A stretch of 64,000 bases of DNA from Streptomyces sp. CoH27 (GTDB taxonomy: Bacteria > Actinomycetota > Actinomycetes > Streptomycetales > Streptomycetaceae). This document shows, piece after piece, positions 15,187 to 23,613 of this stretch. Both the position numbers and the translations under genes were made by a program. The notes under the pieces are model-generated. The model saw only the letters and a program-made list of their open reading frames with translations, had not been told where the DNA came from and made no database searches. The stretch is taken from the NCBI RefSeq assembly GCF_020181035.1, contig NZ_JAIQYY010000007.1, positions 102,337-166,336 of the forward strand, given 5' to 3'. The first letter of the stretch is position 1. Each line of letters begins with the position of its first letter.

Positions 15187-18150
15187 TCAGACGGAGGTGA
15201 CCGGCAGCCCGCCGGACGTCCGGCCGAGCAGGGTCAGACGTACGTCCCCGGGGCCCGACAGCGTGGTGAACTCCGACAGGACCGCCAGCGCGAGGGTGTT
15301 GGTGCCCCGGGTGCGCAGGACGCCGTTCGGCAGGACGAAGGTGTGCTGCGGGCCGACGTTGTTGATGTACTGGCCCATGTTCCAGCCGTTGAGGAAGATC
15401 TGGGCGCGGTACGCCCGGTACCGGTCGTCCTCCAGGGTCAGGCCGATCGACGCGTCGACGTCGGCCGGCACGGACAGCCGGAAGCTGGTCCGGTACCAGG
15501 TCACGCCCTGGTACCGGGCCGCCCTCGGGAAGCTCACCGGCTCCCAGCCGTGGTCCGTCCGGTGGCCGGGCAGATGCCAGCCCTCCCGCTCGCCGAACAG
15601 ACCGCCGTTGTTCATCGCCCCGCGCACGGGGTCCGCGGGCCCCTCGCCCTGGATCCGCCAGCTCACCTTCGGGGACGTCCCCTTGAAGGAGGCCGACACG
15701 AGCCCCCGCGCGGCCTTGTGCGTGTCCCGCGCACCGCCGTCCTCGTCGTGCTGCATGCGCCGGACGAGCACGGACAGCACATGCCGGCCGGGCGAACGCA
15801 GTGCCTCCCGCACCGGGAAGGCGGCCGTGGCGGACCAACTCCCCCGTCGGGCGGTCGAGTTCTTGTCCGGGACCGGCATCCGGTGGGTGCCCAGCGGCTC
15901 CCCGTCCAGCCAGGCCATCAACAGCCCCTGCGTGCCGCTGCTGTAGGCGAGGGAGATCTCCTCCAGGCCGGTGGAGTCGCTGAAGGTGCCCCGGTACCAG
16001 ACGTCCCCGTAGTGGAAGCCGTAGTCGTCCGCGAAGAGCACCGGGCCGCCGGCGGGGACGGGAGTCGTGCTGGACGACGTCCTCCTGTCGGCGACCTGCC
16101 AGCGGGAGTCGTCGAAGCTGGGCCCCACCTCGGGGTTCTCCCGCCGCATCCGCCAGCCGCCCAGCGCGGGCAGCCGCACCTCGGGCACGGCCGGTTGCAG
16201 ACCGGTGGTCATCAGGCTGCCGGCCAGGGTCACCCGGGTGGGCAGGGTGCGCCCGTTCCACACCAGTGTGTCGGTCCCGCGCGGCCCCCAGACCTCGATG
16301 GCCGTCGTGTCGATGACGTCACCGGTCAAGTGGACCGCCGACCCCCGCACTTCGGCGTGGCGCAGCAGCGCCGGGCCGTAGACCAGCAGGGTCCCGGACG
16401 GCGTGTCGTACGGGAAGAGGCGTACGGAGGTGTCGTCGTCGCCGAAGAGGAGGACCAGCGGGGTGTCGCTGCCGCCCTTCTGCACCAGGACGCGGGTCAG
16501 CCCGCCGCTGCCGAGGGGGCTGGTCACGCGCAGCTCGTCGGCCTCGTCGTAGACCCAGGCGGCCTCCGGGTCCAGGCGCGTGACGGACGGCTCCTCCGGA
16601 GTCTTCAGCACCAGCTCGGCCATGTCGTCCGTGCGGCCCGTGAACAGGGCGACGTCCTGTCGCCCGGCGGTCACACAGAAGACCGGCTGGGCGGTGGAGT
16701 ACTTCAGCGTCCGCTCGCCGAGCTTCAGCCCGGTCGTCAGCAGCCGGGCGTCCTTGCCGGGCACGGTGATCCGCAGCCGGCCGGCGTCCGTGGGCAGCTC
16801 GCTGGTGACCGGGTCCGTGCCGTCGTTGCGGGCGACGTAGACATGGGCGCCGGTGTCCGCGTTGGTCAGGTGGTAGACCTTCAGCCCCTCGGCGTGCACG
16901 TCCTCCGCCCGGTCCAGCTTGGCGAAGTCCGGTACGCGCTGGAAGAGATGGCCGAGCTGGTGCATCGGCGCGATCTTCGCGGTGACGTTACGGGCCTCGT
17001 CGATGGCGGCGCCGTAGTCGTACGACGTGTAGACGACGGGCGCGGGCAGCCAGCCCCAGGAGGTCCCGCCGAAGGTCATGTAGACGTTGTGGAGCGTGAG
17101 TCCGTTGGCGAGGTTGGTCAGATAGAACCGCCGCTCGTACGCCGCGTCCCGCGTCCGCCGTGCCTCGCCGTACCCCTTGCCGTCGAACGAGGCCCCGCCC
17201 CACGGGTCGAACCAGCCGCCGCCGAACTCGGGCACGAACCCGGGCGTGGACGGCGAGGCCCCGGCCCCGCCCTTGGCGCCACCCGGCCCGAAGGTCCCCC
17301 AGTCCGGAGGGGTGCCGGTGGGCGACGGATACCCGTCGAACCCGTACAGCCAGCCGCCCTTCTCCCCACCGGTGTCGAACGACCCGGGCACCCAGTCCCC
17401 GTTCCGCCCCTTGTCGTTGTGGAAGAGCGGTACGTCGATGCCGTCGGCCCGGACCTTCTTGAACAGGTGGGACATGTACCGCCGCCCGGTGACGTCGTCC
17501 GCGTGGGCGTCGTACTCGTTCTCGATCTGGTAGAGCAGGATCGTGCCGTTGCCCTGGGTGAACAGGTGCCTGCGGGCGATCCGGTCGACCTGCGTGAGCC
17601 ACTCGTCGACGTACGACAGATAGGCCGGATCGTCGGTGCGTGCCGTGCCCTTCGTGGCCGTCAGCCAGCCGGGGAAGCCGCCGCCGTCGACCTCGGCGTT
17701 GATGTACGGCCCGGGGCGCAGGACGACGTACAGCCCGGTCTCGGCGGCCATCCGCAGGAAGAGATCGAGGTCCCGGACGCCGGTGAAGTCGTAGGTGCCC
17801 GGCGCGGGGGAGTGGTAGTTCCAGGCGACGTAGATGCTGACGGCGTTGTAGCCGTGGGCCCGCATCTTCTGGAGGATGTCCCGCCACAAGGAGGGACTGG
17901 GCAGCCGGAAGGGATGGAACTCCCCGGACCAGAGCACCACCCGCCTGCCGTCCACGAGCAGCGAGTACCGGTCGTACCCGATGGTGTGCTGCTCGCCGTC
18001 GGCCCGGGGCGGCAGGGGTGCCGGGCCGGTCGGCACACTGGCGCGCGCCGCGAACGCCGAGGGCGCGCCGGCGCCGCCGCTGCCGCCCAGGCCGAGCCCG
18101 AGCGCGGCAGAGCCGGCCAGGGCACTGAAAGTACGTCTGCTGAGCGCCAA
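15187..18150 (-). CDS. secreted beta-galactosidase, GH35
   Basis: Exported GH35 enzyme of 987 aa. The N-terminus LSRRTFSALAGSAALGLGLG is a Tat leader ending near APSAFA. The catalytic barrel spans about 55-380, with proton donor Glu212 in YQIENEYD and nucleophile Glu308 in FVPEFGGGWFDPWGG. It is followed by several beta-rich domains with the jelly-roll end LNGWNMGQYINNVGPQ typical of large GH35 galactosidases. The start is TTG, supported by GGGAGG 7 bases upstream. Divergent from the Rrf2 gene. Acts outside the cell on galactose-containing polysaccharides. Confidence 0.95.
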   Translation of the reverse strand: MALSRRTFSALAGSAALGLGLGGSGGAGAPSAFAARASVPTGPAPLPPRADGEQHTIGYDRYSLLVDGRRVVLWSGEFHPFRLPSPSLWRDILQKMRAHGYNAVSIYVAWNYHSPAPGTYDFTGVRDLDLFLRMAAETGLYVVLRPGPYINAEVDGGGFPGWLTATKGTARTDDPAYLSYVDEWLTQVDRIARRHLFTQGNGTILLYQIENEYDAHADDVTGRRYMSHLFKKVRADGIDVPLFHNDKGRNGDWVPGSFDTGGEKGGWLYGFDGYPSPTGTPPDWGTFGPGGAKGGAGASPSTPGFVPEFGGGWFDPWGGASFDGKGYGEARRTRDAAYERRFYLTNLANGLTLHNVYMTFGGTSWGWLPAPVVYTSYDYGAAIDEARNVTAKIAPMHQLGHLFQRVPDFAKLDRAEDVHAEGLKVYHLTNADTGAHVYVARNDGTDPVTSELPTDAGRLRITVPGKDARLLTTGLKLGERTLKYSTAQPVFCVTAGRQDVALFTGRTDDMAELVLKTPEEPSVTRLDPEAAWVYDEADELRVTSPLGSGGLTRVLVQKGGSDTPLVLLFGDDDTSVRLFPYDTPSGTLLVYGPALLRHAEVRGSAVHLTGDVIDTTAIEVWGPRGTDTLVWNGRTLPTRVTLAGSLMTTGLQPAVPEVRLPALGGWRMRRENPEVGPSFDDSRWQVADRRTSSSTTPVPAGGPVLFADDYGFHYGDVWYRGTFSDSTGLEEISLAYSSGTQGLLMAWLDGEPLGTHRMPVPDKNSTARRGSWSATAAFPVREALRSPGRHVLSVLVRRMQHDEDGGARDTHKAARGLVSASFKGTSPKVSWRIQGEGPADPVRGAMNNGGLFGEREGWHLPGHRTDHGWEPVSFPRAARYQGVTWYRTSFRLSVPADVDASIGLTLEDDRYRAYRAQIFLNGWNMGQYINNVGPQHTFVLPNGVLRTRGTNTLALAVLSEFTTLSGPGDVRLTLLGRTSGGLPVTSV

Positions 18151-18229
18151 GGTGGATCCTCCCGGGCGGCGATCTTACGGGGCGCGGGTGCAGGCCAGTC
18201 TCCCCGGAGCGACACACGACAATGGACCC

Positions 18230-18688
18230 ATGAGGATCTCGGCGCGGGCGGACTACGCGGTACGGGCAGTACTGGAACTGGCCGTACGGCAGGGTAACGG
18301 CCCCGTGAAGGCAGAGGAAATCGCCGCCGTGCAGGACATCCCGCACAAGTTCCTGGAGGGCATCCTGGGCGACTGCCGGCGTGCCGGGATCGTGGAGAGC
18401 AGGCGGGGCGGAGGCGGCGGCTACCAACTGGCGCGGGACGCGGCCGCGATCACGGTGGCGGACGTCGTCCGGGGCGTGGACGGCCCGATCGTGTCGGTAC
18501 GCGGCGAACGCCCGACCGACCTGTCCTACACGGGCACGGCCCAGTCCCTGCTCCCGCTCTGGATCGCCCTGCGCGCGAACGTCCGCCGCATCCTGGAGGG
18601 CGTGACGATCGCGGACCTCGCGGCGGACACGCTGCCGGAGCCGGTCCGGGCGCTGGCGGCGGAACCGGCGGCGTGGGAGAACCCTTAG
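18230..18688 (+). CDS. Rrf2-family transcriptional regulator
   Basis: Regulator of 152 aa. The start MRISARADYAVRAVLELAV and the HTH segment with AEEIAAVQDIPHKFLEGILG are diagnostic of Rrf2. The wing SRRGGGGGYQLARD follows. Members that bind Fe-S clusters have three cysteines after the HTH; this one has only Cys49, so it is unlikely to hold a cluster and is probably of the cluster-free type. No Shine-Dalgarno precedes the ATG, so it may be leaderless. It is divergent from the GH35 gene but Rrf2 proteins are not usual glycosidase regulators, and the target is open. Confidence 0.9.
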   Translation: MRISARADYAVRAVLELAVRQGNGPVKAEEIAAVQDIPHKFLEGILGDCRRAGIVESRRGGGGGYQLARDAAAITVADVVRGVDGPIVSVRGERPTDLSYTGTAQSLLPLWIALRANVRRILEGVTIADLAADTLPEPVRALAAEPAAWENP

Positions 18689-18741
18689 GCTGCTTGGCAT
18701 CGTTTCTGATGGCTTGCTTCCCGGCCTCCTAGAGATGCGGC

Positions 18742-19170
18742 TCAGCTGGCCATGAACCGGTCGAGTTCGCGTGACTTCTGGCGCAGGGCAGCTGCCCATG
18801 CCTCCTGATCGGGAGCCGGAGGTGCTGGGACTTGGACGTCTCTGAGTTCGTCACCCGTAGCGCCGTCGCTCGACTTCCAGGCCACCTCAATACCAGCCCT
18901 CTCAGCGAGGACCAGCACCGTGGCGACGAACCCTTCGGATAGGGCGATCATGACAGCATGGCGGGTGCTGCGGTGCCGCGCCAGCAGGGCGTCGACGAAC
19001 GCTTTGAATCCGGTGGGGTCGATCCGGCACTCGTCGGCTTCCATGGGGCCGATTCCGGATGGCAGCCCCAGTTCGGCTTCGTGGAGGGCGACTTGGCGCA
19101 GGAATAGCCGAGAGGCGCCGTTGGACGGGTTCCACAGGGTCTGGTCGCCCATGTCGTAGTACTGGCTCAC
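18742..19170 (-). CDS. small conserved protein, DUF6086-like
   Basis: Soluble protein of 142 aa starting GTG at 19170 with AGGGAG 8-9 bases upstream. The segments QYYDMGDQTLWNPSNGASRL, SGIGPMEADECRIDP and FVATVLVLAERAG resemble a small Streptomyces family that I believe is DUF6086; the name is from memory and less certain than the gene. No catalytic motif is evident. It has its own promoter region and no operon partner. Confidence 0.7.
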   Translation of the reverse strand: MSQYYDMGDQTLWNPSNGASRLFLRQVALHEAELGLPSGIGPMEADECRIDPTGFKAFVDALLARHRSTRHAVMIALSEGFVATVLVLAERAGIEVAWKSSDGATGDELRDVQVPAPPAPDQEAWAAALRQKSRELDRFMAS

Positions 19171-19241
19171 CGGGGCATCTCCCTGCTGATCACGGGGACA
19201 GGCTAGTCCGCGGGCGGTCTCGCCGCAGGGCCTCATGAAGC

Positions 19242-19614
19242 GATGACGGCGACCTGGGCCTGTCGCCCGGCATCGTCTCGGCGCTCCTGGGCACGCGCGC
19301 GACGCCGGACGGCCGCCTGGTCGCCGGCGGGCCCGGGGGGCGCCGAGCGCGTCTACGAGGCGTCGGACAGCATCATGGACCCGCGCTACGTAGGCCTGCG
19401 GCCTGCTCACCTGATCCGCGCGGTCACCGGGTCCCCCCTCGGTTACGACCCCGAGCGTGCGACGGGCGTGGTGCTGCACATGATGAGCGCCGCCGCCGAG
19501 GACGGGAAGTTCGGCGCGGTGTGCATCGGGGCGGACCGGGCCGAGGCGGCGGCGTTGCTGCGGGGGCTGCGGGAGCTGGTGGACGAGCTGGTGCGCGTGA
19601 AAAGCCGGATGTGA
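19242..19614 (+). pseudogene. frameshifted C-terminal fragment, ATP-grasp-like tail
   Basis: Two frames together read as one protein tail. Frame one (from 19242) gives DDGDLGLSPGIVSALLGT and LVAGG. A second frame takes over in the G-rich run at about 19333-19340 and gives RVYEASDSIMDPRYVGLRPA, YDPERATGVVLHMMSAAAED and a terminal ELVDELVRVKSRM before TGA. A stop closes frame one at 19235, so no N-terminal part survives. The GVVLHMM...GKFGAVCIG segment recalls the tails of peptide-ligase ATP-grasp proteins, a weak resemblance. Either truncated and frameshifted in nature or affected by a sequencing slip in the G run. Confidence 0.35.
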
Positions 19615-19779
19615 ATGGCCGGAGTTCGCCCTGCCGGGCCGGAGCGTGGCTTCCTACGATGCTCACGCCTCCCGTCCTTCACAGGTCCCACACAGTTTCT
19701 TCAAAGCTGAACGAGCGGTACGCACTGCACGACGGACGGACCGGAGGCGCACCCCCCACTCGACGACATGGGAGAAACC

Positions 19780-20436
19780 ATGGCTGGTGGACTCCTCCTG
19801 AGCGGCGCCGTAGCCGCTCTGCTCACCACGGCGCTGCCTGCCCAACACACGCCCGCATCGGGCGTGTTCGACAACCCGCCCCCGGACAAGATCGTCATCG
19901 ACGTCGCCACGGTGAACGGCTCCGGCTGCCCCGAGGGCACCGCTGCGGTCGCCGTCTCGCCGGACAACACCGCCTTCACGGTGACCTACAGCAACTACCT
20001 GGCGCAGGCCGGCGGCAACTCCGACCCCACGGCCTTCCGCAGGAACTGCCAGCTCAACCTGATCGTCCACGTCCCCCAGGGCTTCACCTACGCCATCGCC
20101 AGCGCCGACTACCGCGGCTTCCTCTCTCTCCAACCCGGCGCGAGCGCCACCCAGAAGGCCTCGTACTACTTCCAGGGCTCCCCGACCACGGTGCCCAAGA
20201 GCCACCCCTTCAGCGCCCCCTTCAACGACAACTGGGAGGCCACCGACAGCACGGACTGGGCCCAACTGGTCTGGGCCCCCTGCGGGGTGCTGCGCAACTT
20301 CAACATCAACACCGAACTGAGAGTCAACGCCGGGACGCAGAACCCGGACAAGGTCAGCTTCATGACGATGGACTCGACGGACGGCAGCATCAGCACGGTG
20401 TACCACATGGCGTGGAAGGAGTGTCCGGCCACGTGA
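19780..20436 (+). CDS. secreted DUF4360-family protein
   Basis: Exported protein of 218 aa. The hydrophobic leader AGGLLLSGAVAALLTTALPA (residues 2-21) is a Sec signal peptide. The mature part has the DUF4360 pattern: VATVNGSGCPEGTAAVAVSP near the start, a central NCQLNLIVHVPQGFTYAI and a closing Cys in WKECPAT. Four cysteines (GSGCP, RNCQ, APCG, KECP) probably form two disulfides. The ATG at 19780 follows GGGAGA by 6 bases and is preferred to the in-frame ATG at 19768. Function of the family is unknown; related fungal and bacterial members are secreted surface proteins. Monocistronic. Confidence 0.85.
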   Translation: MAGGLLLSGAVAALLTTALPAQHTPASGVFDNPPPDKIVIDVATVNGSGCPEGTAAVAVSPDNTAFTVTYSNYLAQAGGNSDPTAFRRNCQLNLIVHVPQGFTYAIASADYRGFLSLQPGASATQKASYYFQGSPTTVPKSHPFSAPFNDNWEATDSTDWAQLVWAPCGVLRNFNINTELRVNAGTQNPDKVSFMTMDSTDGSISTVYHMAWKECPAT

Positions 20437-20491
20437 GGTAGGCGATCAGTGGCCGTGGGGCCGTCCGCTTCTCGGCCAGTGTCGTGCCTCC

Positions 20492-20583
20492 GCGAGGTGA
20501 GTCAAGGGCGCATCCACTCCGCTGCGCCGCGTTCCGCGTCGGCTGCGCCGATGGCCCTCCGGGCCACCCTTGACACACCTCGC
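20492..20583. repeat. 92-bp palindromic element with 17-bp terminal inverted repeats
   Basis: The left arm GCGAGGTGAGTCAAGGG (20492-20508) pairs with the right arm CCCTTGACACACCTCGC (20567-20583), 16 of 17 positions matching. Inside lies a second hairpin, TGGCCC-TCC-GGGCCA, and two copies of GCTGCGCCG. No ORF spans it. It lies in the 314-bp gap between convergent genes (20436 and 20751). It looks like a MITE-like or structured intergenic repeat; it could also terminate transcription. The rest of the gap shows nothing recognisable. Confidence 0.7.
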
Positions 20584-20750
20584 TCCAGCACGGGTGAGAA
20601 GCGAGCGGGCAGCCCGGGGGAAGTGCCGGTGGGTGGATGGTGCGCCGGGGAGCCTCGTCCACCACCTCACCCCGACCGACTGCCCAAGCAGCCCATGGCC
20701 CAAATCATCCAAATGCCGCCCAAGAGGCCTCGATTGGGCCTGCCCTACGG

Positions 20751-20993
20751 TCACTTCCCGGTGTGCGTGACGAAGGCCGACCAGGCGGTGGGGGAGAGGG
20801 TGAGGCGGGGGCCGGTCTTGGCTTTGGAGTCGCGGATGTGGATGGTGGTGGGGCAGGTGGCTATCTCTACGCAGTCGCCGTCACCACTGGTGCTGTACGT
20901 CGACTTGCGCCAGTTCAGGGCGACTTCGACGCAGTCACCAGAGCCACTGCTGCTGTAGCTGCTCTTGAACCAGGCCAGTTCGGAGGTGTTCAT
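20751..20993 (-). CDS. DUF397 protein with duplicated N-terminal motif
   Basis: Small protein of 80 aa. DUF397 normally opens with one motif of the kind LxWRKSSYSxxxGDCVEVA; here it occurs twice in tandem, LAWFKSSYSSSGSGDCVEVA and LNWRKSTYSTSGDGDCVEIA, before the usual VRDSK-like HIRDSKAKTGPRLTLSPTAW end. The DNA repeat offset is exactly 60 bp. It overlaps the upstream XRE gene by 4 bases. DUF397 proteins partner WhiJ-type XRE regulators in Streptomyces and in some cases behave like toxin-antitoxin partners. Confidence 0.88.
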   Translation of the reverse strand: MNTSELAWFKSSYSSSGSGDCVEVALNWRKSTYSTSGDGDCVEIATCPTTIHIRDSKAKTGPRLTLSPTAWSAFVTHTGK

Positions 20994-21817
20994 AGGTCCC
21001 CTCGCATCCGTCGCAGCAGGCTCACCGAGTCCTGAAGCGGCAGAGCCTGTGAGCGCATCCTGGCATACCGGCCGTAGAGCTTGCTGACCACCTTTGCGTC
21101 AGAGAGGAGCATCCCGCACTCCGGCGCTTCCAAGTAGGCGAACCACTTGTTATTCGGGTCCTCAAGCAGCTGCATGGGACCGTGCAGCCCAGCGTGCGAC
21201 TCCCGCGCCAACGGCATGATCTGGATCTCGACGTTCCGCAATTGCTCGATCTCCAGCAGGTGGTCTATGGCATCCCGCGTGACGTCCAATCCGCCGGTAC
21301 GGCGTAGAAGCACCTGCTCCTCGATGATGAAGCTGAAGGCGGTGTTCGGCCGATCCCGCAACGCTCGCTGACGGTTGGCCCGAGCGGCCCAGTTGGCCTC
21401 GATCTGTTCGTCGGCCAGGATCGGCAGTTCGTCCAGGAACAGCTGACGTGCGTACGCCTCTGTCTGCAACAGCCCCGGAATCATCCGGCACTCGTACGTG
21501 TAGAGACTGACCGCTTGCTTCTCCAGGGCGGCCCACCGCCGGAACCAGGAAGCCAGCCCCGGCTCCCGCTCCAGGTGCTCCGCCGCCTTCCTCAGCGCCC
21601 CCGTGTTCCCCAGCGCAGCCTCCGCCGGTTCGATGAAGTCGGGATCCGGCATCCGCCTGCCCAACTCGATGGACGCGATGGTGTGCTTGGAGTAGCCCAC
21701 CAGGTCCCCGAGTTCCTCCCTGCTCAGCCCGTGATACTCCCGGAGGGCTTGCAGAACCGCTCCGAACGTCCGCAAACTGCCCGACGACTCCGGCTCAGCG
21801 CCGTTTCCCGTACCCAT
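20990..21817 (-). CDS. XRE-family regulator with DUF5753 (WhiJ-like)
   Basis: Regulator of about 275 aa. The N-terminal helix-turn-helix is LREYHGLSREELGDLVGYSK...TIASIELGRRMPDP, and the C-terminal domain has the DUF5753 hallmarks YECRMIPGLLQTEAYAR and LEDPNNKWFAYLE. It belongs to the large WhiJ/AbaA-type developmental regulator group of Streptomyces, encoded as here with a DUF397 partner and a nearby GHKL ATP-binding protein. The start is uncertain: an ATG at 21817 is used, a GTG at 21832 is in frame, and neither has a clear Shine-Dalgarno. Confidence 0.9.
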   Translation of the reverse strand: MGTGNGAEPESSGSLRTFGAVLQALREYHGLSREELGDLVGYSKHTIASIELGRRMPDPDFIEPAEAALGNTGALRKAAEHLEREPGLASWFRRWAALEKQAVSLYTYECRMIPGLLQTEAYARQLFLDELPILADEQIEANWAARANRQRALRDRPNTAFSFIIEEQVLLRRTGGLDVTRDAIDHLLEIEQLRNVEIQIMPLARESHAGLHGPMQLLEDPNNKWFAYLEAPECGMLLSDAKVVSKLYGRYARMRSQALPLQDSVSLLRRMRGDL

Positions 21818-21933
21818 GGAGCCTAGAGTCACGGGCAGTCACAAGTACTGTCCAGTCCGTAACCGCGTACGCTCGCGCAGCGTACGCGGCCCGGCGCTGG
21901 TGAAGTGCCCTCCCCGCCCGCCACATTGGGCCC

Positions 21934-22401
21934 ATGGCCGCACCACCCCCCTTCGCTCAGCGCTTCAGCTCAACTCCCCGAGGCGCCCGCCTGGCCAGGC
22001 ATCTTGCCCTCTCTCAGCTCGCTGAATGGGGTATCCCGTACGGCTCCGAGACCGCCGAAGCCATCGCTGTGATCGTCGCCGAGCTGGCCGCCAACGCCGT
22101 CACCCACGGTCGCGTACCCGGGCGGGACTTCGAACTGCGGCTGGCTCTGGTGACCGGGAGTGTGCGCGTCGAGGTGACGGACACCCACGCCGAGAGGCCG
22201 CCCGCGCCCAGAGGCGTACCGACACCCGCCCCTCTCGCCGAAGGCGGCCGCGGGCTCGTGCTGGTGGACGCACTCGCCGACCGCTGGGAGGTCGTGGACC
22301 GCGACCCGCCCGGGAAGACCGTGCGGGCCGAGGTCGACGTGCCGCGCTGGCTGGCGGTGACGCGGTCCCAAGTGCCCAGTGGAACATATGAGTTGTTGTG
22401 A
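21934..22401 (+). CDS. GHKL ATP-binding regulatory protein
   Basis: Single-domain HATPase_c_2 protein of 155 aa, like anti-sigma kinases of the RsbW/SpoIIAB group and the AbaA-orfA type. It shows the N box VAELAANAVTHG, a G1-like box VTDTHAERPP and the G2 box EGGRGLVLVDAL. It is divergent from the WhiJ-like XRE gene, completing the classical three-gene Streptomyces set (XRE, DUF397, ATP-binding). Kinase or sigma-binding activity is inferred from family only. No good Shine-Dalgarno is seen before the ATG. Confidence 0.85.
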   Translation: MAAPPPFAQRFSSTPRGARLARHLALSQLAEWGIPYGSETAEAIAVIVAELAANAVTHGRVPGRDFELRLALVTGSVRVEVTDTHAERPPAPRGVPTPAPLAEGGRGLVLVDALADRWEVVDRDPPGKTVRAEVDVPRWLAVTRSQVPSGTYELL

Positions 22402-22477
22402 GAAACGTTGACTCGTAAACTCTTCGATTCTACGTCGGTGTCAACCTGCTGAACTGGTCGACGGGTTGGCCGGTGGC

Positions 22478-22900
22478 CTACTGAGCGGCCGCCGTGACCG
22501 CCGCGACGAGAGCGTCCCCGGTGTAGGTCTGCCCGCCGAGGCCCCAGCCTCCGTCCAGGGCGTTGAGGATGTTCACCCAGGTGTCGCGGCGGTCATGGGC
22601 CGGGACCGTGAGGGCGTCGACGATGTCGGTCGCGGCGGCGATGAACGCGGTGCGTGACTCCAGTGACGGCAGGCCGATGTCGGGCAGCTTGAGCTCGACC
22701 ATCACCAGCGGCCGGTTCACCCCGCCCCCGTAGATGTGCTCCGGCTCCAGGACATGGACCGTGCCGCCGACGACCGACGTGAAGAAGGTGTTGCCCTTGA
22801 GGCCGCTGGCCTCGATGAGGGCGTCGGTCAGGCGGGGCAGGATCTCGCGCTCGCCCTCGGCGGTCAGGACGCCTCGGGGTGCGGTGACGGTGATGGGCAT
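22478..22900 (-). CDS. tautomerase-superfamily protein
   Basis: Protein of 140 aa beginning MPITVTAPRGVLT. Starting at this ATG (22900, preceded by AGAAGGG) exposes Pro1 after Met removal, the catalytic base of 4-oxalocrotonate-tautomerase and MIF-fold enzymes. The sequence is about twice the size of 4-OT, as in the longer two-motif subgroup, with a second beta-alpha-beta unit (PLVMVELKLPDIGLPSLESR in part). Divergent from a TetR regulator with which it shares an operator-containing intergenic region. Substrate unknown. Confidence 0.85.
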   Translation of the reverse strand: MPITVTAPRGVLTAEGEREILPRLTDALIEASGLKGNTFFTSVVGGTVHVLEPEHIYGGGVNRPLVMVELKLPDIGLPSLESRTAFIAAATDIVDALTVPAHDRRDTWVNILNALDGGWGLGGQTYTGDALVAAVTAAAQ

Positions 22901-22947
22901 GGGTGGACCCTTCTCTCGTTGCATGACCAGCGATTCGCTAGGACGTA

Positions 22948-22991
22948 CGTACTAGTGCGCTGCCAGCTTGGGGTAGGATGCCCGTACTAGT
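22948..22991. promoter_or_regulatory. pair of candidate TetR half-sites
   Basis: The 9-mer CGTACTAGT occurs twice, at 22948-22956 and 22983-22991, spaced 35 bp apart, each containing the palindrome ACTAGT. The first is part of ACGTACGTACTAGT. Both lie between the divergent tautomerase (start 22900) and TetR (start 23018) genes, so they are good candidates for the regulator's binding sites. Confidence 0.5.
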
Positions 22992-23017
22992 CAACCCTGC
23001 AGGTCTGGAGGTCGGTG

Positions 23018-23584
23018 ATGCCGGGTGACACCCGTGGCCGGATGATCGAGGCGACCATCGAGGCCCTGGAGCGGCGCGGGGTGGCCGGGATGTCGTTCAC
23101 CGAGGTACTGCGCGCCAGCGGCGCCGCACGCGGCGCGATCTACCATCACTTCCCGGACGGCAAGGCCCAGTTGGTCGCGGAGGCGGCCGCGCTCAAGGGT
23201 GAGCAGGTGGACGACCGGCTGGCCGCGCTGCCCGCCGACGACCCGGCGACCGTGGTCTCCGCCTTCCTGGACCTGGTACGGCCCGTCCTGGAGCTGTCCG
23301 CCTGCGGCGGAGGCTGTGCCGTCGCGGCCGTCACCGTCGGCACGGAGCCCGGTGACGACACGGCCCTGCGGGCGGTGGCGGCGACGGCGTTCACCTCCTG
23401 GATCGACCGGCTCGCCGGCCGTCTTGTCACGGCGGGCCTGTCGTCCGCCGCGGCGGCCGACCTCGCCACCACCTTGATCACGCTGCTTGAGGGCGCCCAT
23501 GTGCTGTGCCGCGCCACGGGCACGCTCGACCCCTTCGATTCGGTCGTGCGTACGGCGGCGGGCCTGACTGCGCAGTACGGCTGA
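23018..23584 (+). CDS. TetR/AcrR-family transcriptional regulator
   Basis: Regulator of 188 aa. The N-terminal HTH (RRGVAGMSFTEVLRASGAAR, then GAIYHHFPDGKAQLV) is the LfrR/YxaF-like TetR subgroup; the C-terminal ligand domain contains ELSACGGGCAVAAVTVG, a conserved Cys-rich loop seen in that subgroup. The ATG at 23018 is chosen over a GTG at 23015 because GGAGG lies 7 bases before it. It probably represses the divergent tautomerase gene and itself. Confidence 0.9.
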   Translation: MPGDTRGRMIEATIEALERRGVAGMSFTEVLRASGAARGAIYHHFPDGKAQLVAEAAALKGEQVDDRLAALPADDPATVVSAFLDLVRPVLELSACGGGCAVAAVTVGTEPGDDTALRAVAATAFTSWIDRLAGRLVTAGLSSAAAADLATTLITLLEGAHVLCRATGTLDPFDSVVRTAAGLTAQYG

Positions 23585-23613
23585 GCGCCCCGCGGCGAGG
23601 AGTCCTCCCTTGC

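Noticed and set aside
20637..21035. 132-aa plus-strand ORF opposite DUF397
   Set aside because: Antisense shadow of the DUF397 gene and the end of the XRE gene; no homology or ribosome site.
22408..22436. TTGACT-N17-TACGTC promoter-like pair after the ATP-binding protein gene
   Set aside because: Points antisense into the tautomerase gene with no gene or structured RNA downstream; the -10 lacks the final T, so chance is likely.
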